Made by a program: the position numbers and the translations under genes | Shown: positions 22,851 to 33,900 of the stretch, piece after piece | Layout of the letters: every line of letters begins with the position of its first letter | Numbering within the stretch: the stretch's first letter is position 1 | Source: Cylicocyclus nassatus | Lineage: Eukaryota > Nematoda > Chromadorea > Rhabditida > Strongylidae | Assembly (NCBI GenBank): GCA_958299035.1 | Contig: CATQJL010000305.1 | Location: forward strand, 60,714,486-60,778,485 | DNA length: 64,000 nt | Direction of reading: 5' to 3' | The notes under the pieces: generated by a model | What the model saw: only the letters and a program-made list of their open reading frames with translations | The model's database searches: none | What the model was told of the DNA's origin: nothing

Positions 22851-23210
22851 TTACCAAAGCAATAATATAATATATGCTAATTTGATCTTGTTGCAGACCA
22901 TCATTTTCGCGTCGAGAAAATTTGTTTCAGTTAGACTAACATTGTTTTGCCCAAAGGTAAAAGATGCATTTTCTCCAGACTTCATACACACTCTGATCAT
23001 CACTAGAAACGCGTATATGTCATCTAGGTATCTACATATAGCGAAATTATATAAAATATTGCCAGAGGTTCGTGTCGTTGTTAGCCTCTTCATGAATTCG
23101 TAATACAAGCTAATGAAAGATCTGCCAATTGAGGGCTCAACAAAGCATCTTGAAGTATCTTTATGATAACGCCACCAAAAAATAGCTAGATCTAATAAAG
23201 AATCTACCAT
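22851..23210 (-). pseudogene. Reverse-transcriptase fragment, possibly Penelope-like
   Basis: An open minus-strand stretch of 119 codons reads CRYLDDIYAF, and about 35 residues later FTFGQNNVSLTETNFLD. A YxDD box followed at this spacing by FT-x-E-type and (P)FLD residues is the arrangement of Penelope-like element reverse transcriptases. LINE RTs instead carry FADD. The upstream fingers region is not recognisable and there is no second domain nearby. Most likely a decayed fragment. A GIY-YIG domain of the same superfamily lies at 47.4-49.1 kb, but a link between the two is only a guess. Confidence 0.45.
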
Positions 23211-23213
23211 ATA

Positions 23214-23824
23214 CAGGGTGTCTCAAACTAATGTCCACACTGTTTGATCGTTGATAGCTCTCTTGCTTCGAAGTCTTTCGGCAAACTTCATGTACCCTTC
23301 TGCAGAGAGATTTTCAACTTAGATTTACGGTTTAGAGTTAATCATTGATTGCTCTTAATCATTGTAGAAATACGGTAGGAACTTCCAGCATACAGAAATG
23401 TAAAATGGGTCTTCTGACAAAATTTTTTTAAAAAATCCGAAAAGAGTAGAAGGCTTTTCACGCATGCTGCTTTCACTATACAACTTCTTACGAGTTTCTG
23501 AGCTTTTTCAATAGTTGTAAACACATTTCTAACGAACCAGAGAAACAATTGTTACGGTATGCCTGACGTAACTTATAACAGAAGCATCACAGTGAATTGC
23601 AAATTTCATATGCAAAATCAGCGCCTTTGCTAAACCAGGCATAAGGAGTTTTTGGCTTGTTTAGCTTTCTTTCTGAACCTTCTAACGAAGAAAGATCGAT
23701 GATTTGCAATGTACCGTAAATCTAAGTCGAACCTCGCCTTACAGTATGGTATCAAGAGTTTGCCGAAAAACGTCAAAGCAAGAGTTATCAACGATCAAAA
23801 CGCACATTGTTTTGAGACATCTTG
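23214..23824. mobile_element. MITE with CAGGGTGTCTCAAA termini, 611 bp, TSD TA
   Basis: The left end CAGGGTGTCTCAAACTAATG and the right end CATTGTTTTGAGACATCTTG are inverted. TA flanks both. GATCGTTGATAGCTC and AGTTATCAACGATC are subterminal inverted partners. Relatives lie at 15000-15623 and about 58120-58690. Confidence 0.7.
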
Positions 23825-24011
23825 TATATTACGTCTTCAACTTGATAGTAATTGGTTTGTGTTAAGTCTGAGTTAGCAAATGTGACTTCATCGCCGTTCA
23901 CCTTAATAAACTTACAACCTTTCATGAACGGGCTTATAAGATTTCTCAGGCTAGTTCGCACGACATCATGCGGCAACTTAGCGAAAAGGCTAGAGAAATT
24001 GGCTGAATATA

Positions 24012-24500
24012 TTAGGTGGGTGCAAAAGTTCTTGCGCCGAATTTTCAAAAAACCATAACTTCCTTCCTTCTCGCTCAGCTAGAAAGGGAAGATCACAAAA
24101 CCCATGTTTATGACTTTTTCGCCTATTCTGTGACGTTTTCAAGCTTTTTTGATTGTGCTCAAAAATTGCAAAACTAAAGAAATTCTCTTTAATTGCTTCT
24201 AACTCTCGATCTACTTCGTTTCAATCAATGAAAAAGGTACCACTGTAATGTGCAAAATTTTCTCTATCAAATAAGAATACTTGCAGAATTTTTCGTGAAC
24301 CAGCTTGAAAAATGTCGATCTTGACTACTTTCCTTCAATTGCTGCTAGCTTTGAAACTTTCTAACGGCGCTTCACAGCAAAGGTACCGTTGTAAAGGGAA
24401 TGGTTTCCTCTTTCAGATGAAATTAAAATCAAGAAAATCCATGGAGTGGCAAGGAAGTTATGATTTTTTGAAAATTCGGCGCAAGAACTTTTGCACCCAC

Positions 24501-24504
<4 letters not shown>
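24012..24504. mobile_element. Palindromic mariner-type MITE, 493 bp, TSD TA
   Basis: Starts TTAGGTGGGTGCAAAAGTTC and ends with its exact inverse; TA at 24010-24011 and 24505-24506. The inner halves are complementary over long stretches. Confidence 0.85.

Positions 24505-24537
<33 letters not shown>
24503..24537. repeat. (TA)n microsatellite
   Basis: About 17 TA dinucleotides starting exactly at the TA target duplication of the preceding MITE. Confidence 0.9.
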
Positions 24538-24539
<2 letters not shown>

Positions 24540-26204
24540 AGGTTGCCGTGAATTGTGTTGAGCGTGAGCAAGTCAAAGAACAACTCAAAGCTTAATCGCA
24601 TGCGAATCTTCGATATTCTGAGGTTCTATTCAACAGATTGAGAAAATTGCTCAGAATTGTAGCTCTCAATAGTCACTTCCCACGGTGCCAACTTTTAGGC
24701 AAAAGAAAATACGCTAAAAATTTAGTAATTCTTAATTTAAACGCTTTCTTCCACCCAAAAACACCGATTTTTTATGCTAGAGCATTTAGAACAGATAGCT
24801 TCCAGCATTTCATTTACGATGCTTAGCATCATTTGGTGAGTTTCACTTCTAGAGCTGGCATGCGGAAAGCAGTATTTCACCATTTTTGTAATGTGAGTTC
24901 AAAGCTTCTGATGGGCAAGTAAAGGCGCCATATCTATGGTACATGTGCGAGCTTCTGCGAAGCAGAGTGACGCACTGGTAAAATATAGTTGCTGTTGAGA
25001 TCAGAGTTTGTGGTTGTGTTCTTTTTACTACATGTTTTAGAAAAGCGCTTGTTAACTTATGCTTTGTGGCAGTGTGACGCAAACACATTGTGACGACTTA
25101 TGTGAATGGTCTTTTGAAACTTTTTATGCCTATAAAGAAGGATACCTGGATCGTCGCATTTGAAGAGCTTTATCGCTTCATGATTCAAATTATTTTTGCC
25201 CCTTTTCCGTGATAAAAATGGAGAGAGACATCCTGAACTTCCTGGCGTTTACTGCATATAGCCATACTTACGCTGTGGACATTGAAGTGAGTAAGATGAC
25301 ATATGTTGTTGTTATTATATTAAAGCATATAAGCTAGATGGAAAGAGCCTTTGTAGACGACTGTACTGGAGTTTCATATCAGTTACAACACTATGCAGGT
25401 TCACCAAATGGGTAGAGTAATCAATCCGTCAACTTCCTCACTTCAGCAACTCCCGCAATTCTAGGTTGTTGCAATTCAAGCCAACCCTACTAACTAGGGA
25501 AGAAGGCCAACTGCAGTGGCAGTCTGAAACGAAATACATATCACTTGATGCGGTTGAGCTGAATCCAAATCTAACTTCCATATCTGCTGCGGGATTCTTT
25601 GAAAGAGCTTATAAGTCTTTGAGAATTCTTTACGACAAACGTTTAGTGGCACCCCTTCAAGAAGTCATTCAAGAACGCTTATTTATCTTTCTCGTTCTTG
25701 TTTTTCGTTGATGTGTGCATTCCTTGTCATCAGCACATCAACACCTTGCCAATGACGCACTCTTAAAGGCAGTGCGGACAAGGTGAGAGTTTTGGGATTC
25801 CAATGCCATGCGAAAGTTGGCCCTTTCGGACGCGCTGTTGCTCAAGTGCGAGGGCATAGTGTTGACTAGAAGCCGGAATAACGATCGGAAAGTTGGGAAA
25901 CTTGCGCTCTGGGGTGGATCCCCCACCTGTTTGAATCCTTGTTTTCGAAGTTTGCGCGCCTTCTAATGCGGATTTTCGTACTCAGGCTGCGGATAACCTC
26001 AGGTAAGTGAGATGCTAGAATTCAAGATGAGAGCACATTATGTACTAGAACGCTAATGTAAATTTACCTTTAACCGCTTACAACCTCTTCCAGAAAATTC
26101 CGCAGCAAATAGGAAGGTAGATTTGAAATCTGCTCATCAAAACGCATCTAACGACATGCATTTCATTCCATTTTGCACTGCGATTTGGGGTCCTTCCCTC
26201 GTAA
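24538..26204. other. No supported gene; weak exon-like stretch and one repeat relic
   Basis: An ATG-led stretch of 69 nt (25218-25286, MERDILNFLAFTAY...) runs into GTGAGT and could be a first exon, but no matching downstream exon was found. 25758-26000 is a degenerate one-armed relative of the 13999-14450 palindrome (TTAAAGGCAGTGCGGACAAG, GGATTTTCGTACTC). Confidence 0.4.
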
Positions 26205-26397
26205 GGCCTCGGACAGAGTTCACGCGATTTGATCGTCGCGATTCAATCGCCGCGATTTTCATTCATTTTCATTTTACATTCAAAAATTTCGAGCTGAAAA
26301 AGTATCAACCGAAATGCACGCTGATCGGCATGCAATGAACTCGTAACAGTTGTCTGATTGGGTCGTCGCGATTCAATCGCGTGAACTCTGTGAGGCC
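26205..26397. mobile_element. PIF/Harbinger-like MITE, 193 bp
   Basis: Termini GGCCTCGGACAGAGTTCACG and inverted GGCCTCACAGAGTTCACGCG, TAA at the left and TCA (one mismatch) at the right. The interior repeats TCGTCGCGATTCAATCGC on both sides. Confidence 0.8.
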
Positions 26398-27417
26398 TCA
26401 GGCAAGGAGGGGAGGGAGGGGGGGAGGTGGATTCTAATTACTTGATTTGGCCATCTTTGCTCCGCTTTACTATAATATTTTTGAAATATTTAAATATCAA
26501 TGAGAATTAGAACTCGCCACAAAATCGAAAGATCTAGAAGCTCGACTATTGGAGTTGTATCGCTAATTTTGGACGGTACTTGCATTTCGAAATAATTTTC
26601 TATAATTCTGTGCCTGAACAAACGTAGACTCAAGGCTTCATTTAGAAGCATTCAAAAGACTTCAATGGATCAAGCTCTCACCGGCAAAAAATAAACAGTA
26701 TGAGACACTTGCACTAATCAAATGTATTTGTTACATTGGCTACCATAAATCTCAACTAGATAAATGTCCTTCCCTCATAGGGCAGGAAGTTCTACAACAC
26801 CACAAAACTATTTACTTTGCAACTACAAGAGAGCTGCTATTGCGAAATTATCGGATACGCAAGGTGTTCTGCCAAAGAGATGACAATTTGAGTGAAACTA
26901 TATACGATTACGAGTATCAAAATCTACAGAAGTAATTAGTACATGCCGAAAATTGCATGCCCCCATACACAGATTTGAGCTACATTTTATGTGTACAGTC
27001 AATGCCGAGAAAATGCGGTACGCATGGACAAATAATGCCAGTAATGCCGTCCGCTTACACACATACATTTATCCATCCTCAGCGTTATATACAGAATACC
27101 GCGATGATTGCTTGAATTAGGCAACTTCGATTTCGATCGCTCCGATGACAAGAATCCATTCTTGCTCGTGCCAAACAGCACAATCTCGTGACGTCGGGAT
27201 CTTAATCCATAACTTCTCTAGTAAGTCGAGAAGTCATGGATCAAGATCGCAACGTCACGAGAATGTCCGTACGCTTGCAAGCGCCAAATGCCGGCATTAC
27301 TGCCATAACTACTTCCTCAATCGCAAATTTTACCGAATTTTTTTTGGCAATGAAAACAGAGCAGGCTACCCGACTATAGATTCAGACGTTCTACCTCAAA
27401 TAAAAATCATGTAGTTA
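26398..27417. other. No gene seen; contains a strong hairpin
   Basis: 27183-27264 forms a stem: CTCGTGACGTCGGGATCTTA pairs with the inverse at 27238-27264, around a loop TAGTAAGTC. No other structure was recognised, apart from a weak resemblance of ATAGGGCAGGAAGT near 26778 to 14630. Confidence 0.4.
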
Positions 27418-27913
27418 TAAAACTCTCTTGTCTTTGAACCTGGACATGTTAGATGTTCAGTAGCTGGAAGATGTGCCCCAGAAAATAGGTGTCTATTTGA
27501 CCTCATTTTTCGCGCACTCTTCTTCTTAAGGACTGAACGTCCTTATTAGTTTTGATTCAATTTCGGTTGAATTGCGTTCATACCGCTTGACGAATATCTC
27601 AAAATGTTGGGTCGAAGAAATTGTCACCAGAAACCTGATTGGCGCAACATTTACTTACTGACACAAATAGAATTTGTCTGAATAAAGTTTCTGCAGCAAA
27701 ATAATACTTGTTCAGTCATCATAGTCAAAGGCCTAGTCAGCTGACTTTATCAAATTGTATTAATTCAGCTTTCGCTGAAACACAACATTTGTGAGGAATG
27801 GGATAAAGTACATACGACAAATCGTTCGTTTATTTGGTAATGAGAGATAGATATGTATCAGTAGTCGGATCGACAATATGTTATTTCAGCTTCTGCGTGA
27901 CCTGTAATCGCTA

Positions 27914-27920
27914 TATAAAA
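27914..27920 (+). promoter_or_regulatory. TATA box of micro-exon gene 1
   Basis: TATAAAA beginning 50 bp before the ATG. The paralogue has TATAAA at the identical distance, in otherwise conserved upstream sequence (GCTGGCAAAAGCCATACTCG), supporting a core promoter with a very short 5' UTR. Confidence 0.65.
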
Positions 27921-27963
27921 GAAGTTGAAAGCTGGCAAAAGCCATACTCGCTCTTCATCGGAA

Positions 27964-30900
27964 ATGAAAGTTCTGGTGCTTGGAACGGTATGTTCTTTCT
28001 TACTTTATATTTTGATGGCATTCGTGTTTTTAAGGTATTGCTGCTGGTCGCGACTACGGATGTGAGAGCAGAGGTGAGGTTGTGAGAACCGTTACAGTTT
28101 TCGGAATACGATTGTCAATTCGGCCATAAAAATTACTGCGCTCAAAAATTCAAAACTTAAGATCTCGAACCCGATGAATCTGTCAATCTGACCAGAGTTT
28201 TCGTATAAATCAGACTAATCAAGCTTTGAACTTGAAACTATACCACTACTTTTTTCAGGGAGACGGTAATTCTTCCGGAGCTGTTCCCGCTGCGGTAAGA
28301 CTTAATCGTTTAAACTGCCAAGTTGGCTGAAAATACACAGATTTGATAGCTTTAAACATAGAAAATTTCTAACATCTAGCAGCTTAAACTTCATCAAACT
28401 GACTAATATGGGTGTACCAAAACTCTAAGCCTATGGCCTCGGGCAGACTTTACGCGATTTGATCGCCGCGATTGATCGCGACAAGACAACTACAACAATA
28501 TCATTGCATGCCGATCTTCTTGCATTTCGGTTGTGGTATTTTCCAACACGACTATTCGTGACTGACTATCACAACCGAAATACAAGAAGATTGGTATGCA
28601 ATGTACTCGTAACACTTGTCTTGTAGCGATTGAATTGCGACGATCAAATTGAGCTCTGTCCGAGCCCAAAGTTTGTCAGTAGACTAAGTTTGCACTACCG
28701 ATAACTTGTGTATTGCTAGCGATTTTGATTTCAAATCTATGCCACAGCAATCATTTTTTATAGAAAGACATTTTAAACTTACATCTTTGAGAGTCCAAAA
28801 TGGTCTCCATAATTAACTGAAAAATTGGAAAAGCTAAACTATATCTTTTACAGCGCAAAAATCTGTTTTCTTGAGGTTTACAATTTGTTCCACCACTGAG
28901 AAAAGTTGGAACATTGCGGTGCAATTTTATATCTACAATATAGAGGAGGTTCTAAAGTACCTGCATTCAAAATCTATTTCATCGAGACAGGCGAAAAAAC
29001 TACGGGTTTTTGAATGTATGCCGTTGTCCTACTTTGAAATTTAATCAGTATCGGTAAAAGTGAAGCATTCACTGCATCTGGAACAATACTCTATTCATAT
29101 GTCTCTTAAAGAATCTAGTCCAATTTCAATTTTTTAAATTTCAAAGTAGGACAACGGCATACATTCAAAAACCCATAGTCGAAAGACGAGCTTGGTTTTG
29201 AGACACATTGTAGCCAATTTTCTGATTTCGCTTCCTGCAGTTGGGTTCAAAACTCCTGCATGAGGTCCACCATGCCTGAAATCCTGTAATTTCAAACATG
29301 AAGTCTACAATTTCTTTCTTTTATGGTATGTTGCTGAAGCTTGCTCTATCATATTGTACTTCTAAGCGGTAGTAGCTATTTGCGTAAAGACGTGTGCTTC
29401 GACTGTGGCATTTACCAGCAGCTTGAAGGTTTCTGTTAGCAAAAAAGGTGCTTTCACGAAATTAGAATGCTGTTATGTACCCTTGTTTGAGTAGTGTGTG
29501 CACCAAATTTTACATTTCTATGCGTTTCCGTTTTGTTTCTGTCAGAAAAAATACTAGGCTACAAGACTTTTGGGAAACCCTGTATATTAATTACGACTGA
29601 GAGCTATCTCCGATGAATTCACTGCCGATCGAGACGATCTCTCTTTTGAAACGTAATCTCGTGGAATTCAAAGCTAATTTTAAAACTACAATCTAATTTT
29701 TGTGATGACCTCGCCTGACCAACAGCATTAGTAGGAACATAATTTTATTTAGTAATGAATTTGTTGAGTCAGCACAACTTGTGCGACATTACATGCGTAT
29801 ATTCGTATCAAGCTGCAATTTCAGGCTGCTTCGCCTGACAGTGAATGTAGTATGGTATGGTTATACTATATACATTGATATATTTGCATGCTTCACAATT
29901 TTCTGGTGTATAGTGCTCTTACACGAATTCTTCTGGACTTTGTGTTATGTGGCATATTTGGTGGTGGCTTAATGTTTTTTGAACCGTGAATCATTTAATC
30001 TGAACTACTACAAACTTTTCAGGGAAACCGGAGATCGAGAAGATGTAGTGATTTCAGTTTGGGGGTGAGATTTGAAGTTGCTATTTTGGTTGAAAACAGA
30101 TGATTTGAAAGTAAACGTAAGTTATAGCAGCAAGTTAATTACTCATTCAACTAAGTCGACACCCAAGTTGCTATCTATGTACTATGCTATAGGTGTATAC
30201 GACTGAAAGTTGTTTCTAGTGAATCCACTATCGATTAGGGGTAAGTTGCTCGTGGAATTCAAACCTAACTTTAGATTTAAAATCTAATATTTGTGATGAC
30301 CTCGCCTGACCAACAGCATCGATAGTATCCATATTCATTCCCTAAGCTAATATCTCAGGATGCACTGCATCTCACTATCAAGAACACGGACCGTGACGAC
30401 TTAAGTAACATTAATAAATTCGCATGCATTCACGATTTCGGAGTAGAGCTTTTGACTAGTTTTATTCAAAGACCTACGATCAGAGGTCAAGAATTGAACT
30501 CAAATGTTCACGAATACCCTTTTAGGGAGCTAGCAGGTTCAGAGGTGTTATCGGTGAAATTTAATTGTATGAACTGCAAATTTTGGCTGGAAATTCAGAG
30601 ACAAAGCTTTGCGATAGTCTCAAAAAACGACATTCAGATTGCTGACTGCTACAACTGTAATCACTATGGTTTGCTACACTAATATATTATATATAATATA
30701 ATATACATATTACTATAAACTCTATAGTACCGCGTTTCCATTTCCCAAATAGGCTGCAATTTCAGGATGCAATTTCTAGCTCAAGTAAATCAAGCAGCTC
30801 AAGCTCAAGCAGCAGCTCAAGCTCAAGTTCAAGTAGTAGTGTAAGTATGCATATATTAATTGACTTGCGTACGTCCACAATTCTCAAGTGTATAGTGCCT

Positions 30901-33900
30901 TGATTGTAAGATGAGTTTTATGAATCTCGAGAAATGCAGCATGTTTGCATCTCGTGATACTGAAAGAATGAAGTCTGACCAGTCAAGCACTTAGTTCAAG
31001 CAATAAGAAATGGGCTTTTTCAGAGCAGCAGCTCATCTGAGGAAGAGGTGAGACACCGGTCCGAACCGTCATGCTGGAAAGACATAGTTTAAAAACGAAG
31101 TTTTTGCGTAATTTAGTATTTCAAACATATGTAGATAACTTAGCATTGCTTTCTATTACAACTCAGTGTCTGAGAAGATTTCCATGTATGGGTATATGGC
31201 AGATTTTCATTATGTCTATGCAAACTTTGCGTTCGACGGTTCTAAACTATATGTTCTAGGAAGAACAAGGACCACCAGCTAAGCCGGTGAGTTCAAGATT
31301 TTGGATGACTTTTGAATGATGACGTGAAATTTATATCACGGCCTGTAATGCGGAGATAAAGTTCGAAAAACACAATCATCTATAAATATCACTATTTACG
31401 TGTCTCTTTCAAGAACTGGAGAAGGGAATCTACGCTACCTCCCGATTATCGGGAATTATTGGAGAAAGTATGTAATATGGGAGGGTGCGGAGAATTCCCT
31501 GGTCAGCCCAGTGCTCGAGTATCCCATACTGCCCATCTTCTCCAATTGAAAGAAGTTTTTCGAAGGTGACGCATAAAAGCTTTGTACAGCGCCAAAAGAC
31601 TTGCTTGGTTTTCTTTCCAGTTCATATGTCTTTTCGCGCATCCTGTTTAACATTTTGACTGGCTGCAGCTAGAGTAAGGGCTCTTAGCTGGTCGCTTTTA
31701 CTAAAACCTTCAATTGCGAGATGATCAAAAATTATGCAAATCCGCTCCTTTGTACTCAAATGCGCTCGGCAGAATGACAACTTTGGGATATCCATCGTTC
31801 TGGTTAGCTTAGATGAGCTAAGTCTAAGACTGTGCTTTGCAGCTTTAAAAAATATCAATAACCCGCTTTTCCAGAAATGAAAGGTGCATCTGGGCGGGTC
31901 GCGAAAGTGGCTGCTGGATCCAATACTCCAATTGCCGCCGAGATAGATACGGTGTTTCCACACACGAGCCACTCGCACTTTGAAAGGCGCCGTCCCCTAA
32001 GCCCTACCAATATGATCTAATAAGATTTCATAGAAGCTGTAGAATGTGCGTTTTTCCTTCATAATTTGAAGTGATTTGGGGGATTTTTGCTTAGAATAAC
32101 GACCGGAACAGCGCACAAAATGTCGGAAACAAAAATGGCAAGACGGGGTAAATTTGTCTAATCTACTTTATAGCCGCTATTGACAGAGGATCTGGTCATC
32201 TAAACTTAGCTGCAATTCAATGTTAACTTTGCTTGTAAGTTTAACTAAGGCAATCTTACCTACCAGGATACCCCAAAAAGTTGCAATCAAAAATTGATTT
32301 TGGAAGCAGCGGAGACTTGGGTTTATAATGACTGCAGACTATTTCCGTGCACTTTAAGCAAGTGTATACTCCAGATTTCGTTGCATACATGACAGAGTCT
32401 GCGAATTTGCAATCGAAAAGGGGTCAAATTCAACAACTTCAAATTTGAAAGCACTTACTAATTGCACAAAATTTTAGAGCAATACACCTGTGGCGGATGA
32501 AATGGAAGCTTTCCTCAAAAACATACGTCTAGGAGAAGTAAGTTCATAAACGTACTATTGCAACTGGTTTCAAGTGCTGTGGTAACATAGGGCTTGTTAA
32601 CACCCACTCGTAAAAGAAAAATTATCCACTGCGCTGTTGATGCATTTTTTCACTGGGTTACGATATTCACGCTATCGAAGTATTAATATTTTTGCGTAGA
32701 CATATACTTCTCGCGCGGCAACAGCTACGGTTTTGACGGCCATTGTAAGGACTCAAATTTCCAAGAGGCTTGCTTAACAATTTCAATTAGTGAAGTTATT
32801 GAAAATACCACTGCTCGCCTTCTGTATTACATGGAATATAATTGCTCAATTATTGAATCAATGGCCAAATTGGAAGAGCACAGCAAATTTCATGGATCTA
32901 ACTTGTTTCCCAGTGACGACTCCAAGGACCACGACGGCCTTGTGTTACAATCAAGATTTTACTATCATACCTGTGGTGTTGCGAGAAGCTTGATTTCCTA
33001 GACCTAGAAATAATCGTCAATTTTTTTCGATTTTTATCGTGATTATTTTCTCTTTAGCTCGACCCAGCGTCGCAGGTAATGCTGGAACGTCTCCTTGAAT
33101 GGGGCAGCAACGTGAGTTGATTAGATTATATGTACCCGCCATCTTCAAGAGTGTGCGTACTACTTTGAAATGTATCTTTGTAAAAATACGTGGCAGGTTG
33201 CTATCTGAGAAGAGCATAATTGAAACAAAAAGTGTACACGAACGCTCAAAGTACGTTTTTGAAAGATTGGTGTAGTATTTTGCAATTTTTATCCTGTGGG
33301 GAGGAGGTGATTGTTTGAGTCTTGTTAATACAGTGAGATTTCAAGTGCTGCTGTGACATGTAGGGCACACACGGTAGGGTGTATAATGACTTTATTCAGG
33401 ATGAAACATAGCAGACATGCATGTTGAAGTTTTTATTTCTTGTTTGTGCGAATATTATCTTCCCCACAAGCAGCACCGATTCAAAGTCGTAGTGTAATCG
33501 AGAAAATCTTGAAAATGCACGAACACTTGTAATTTTTGTCAATGAGGCACTTTATTTTTCTTTATTGCTGCCATGTTGGGAAGTGACGGTTTCGAGGATA
33601 GAGATTTTGACACTAAGAAACTTGAATTTGTGCTCTTTCGAATTTCAAGCACTGCTTTCTTACTCGCATCAAATGCTAATGGTCGCTTCGAGTGAACAGG
33701 AAAAACTTTTTAACAAAATTCTTCGTAATGTTGGCGTAGTCAAATGGTCGAGATTTTGGCATCACGGTTTCACTTATTATTAGGTTGAACACTAAGTTTT
33801 GCAACTTGTTTCATAACTTCACTCCCATTCAACATGGCGCACTCAAACTTTGGCATCATGTAGAATGCAATGTGAGCTACAAGCGAGCACAAATTGTCTG

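Larger units (their letters stand above)
28411..29582. mobile_element. MITE with GGTGTNCC...CAAAA termini, shared by both duplicated copies
   Basis: The left end GGGTGTACCAAAAC and the right end GACTTTTGGGAAACCCTG (before TA) are inverted. The same element occupies the same intron (between exons 3 and 4) in the paralogue at 59881-60359, so it was there before the segmental duplication. In this copy two further elements have inserted into it. Confidence 0.6.
27418..32335 (+). repeat. Segmental duplication, copy 1 (partner 58898-64000)
   Basis: Aligned by eye with 58898-64000 on the same strand from AACTCTCTTGTCTTTGAACC to CCAGGATACCCCAAAAAGTT. It carries exons 1-9 of the micro-exon gene and all introns between. 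Insertions specific to this copy include 28435-28667 and 29004-29174; exon 9 (31414-31467) is recognisable only here. Confidence 0.85.

Noticed and set aside
30452..30682. Open frame of 76 codons or more in the intron before micro-exon 6
   Set aside because: It aligns with intron sequence in the paralogue, which contains stops; an exon relic at its upstream edge is reported instead.
32274..32420. Open stretch after CCAG (DTPKSCNQKLILEAAETW)
   Set aside because: No donor follows, and the paralogous sequence near 63940 has a frameshift and early stop, as expected for intron.
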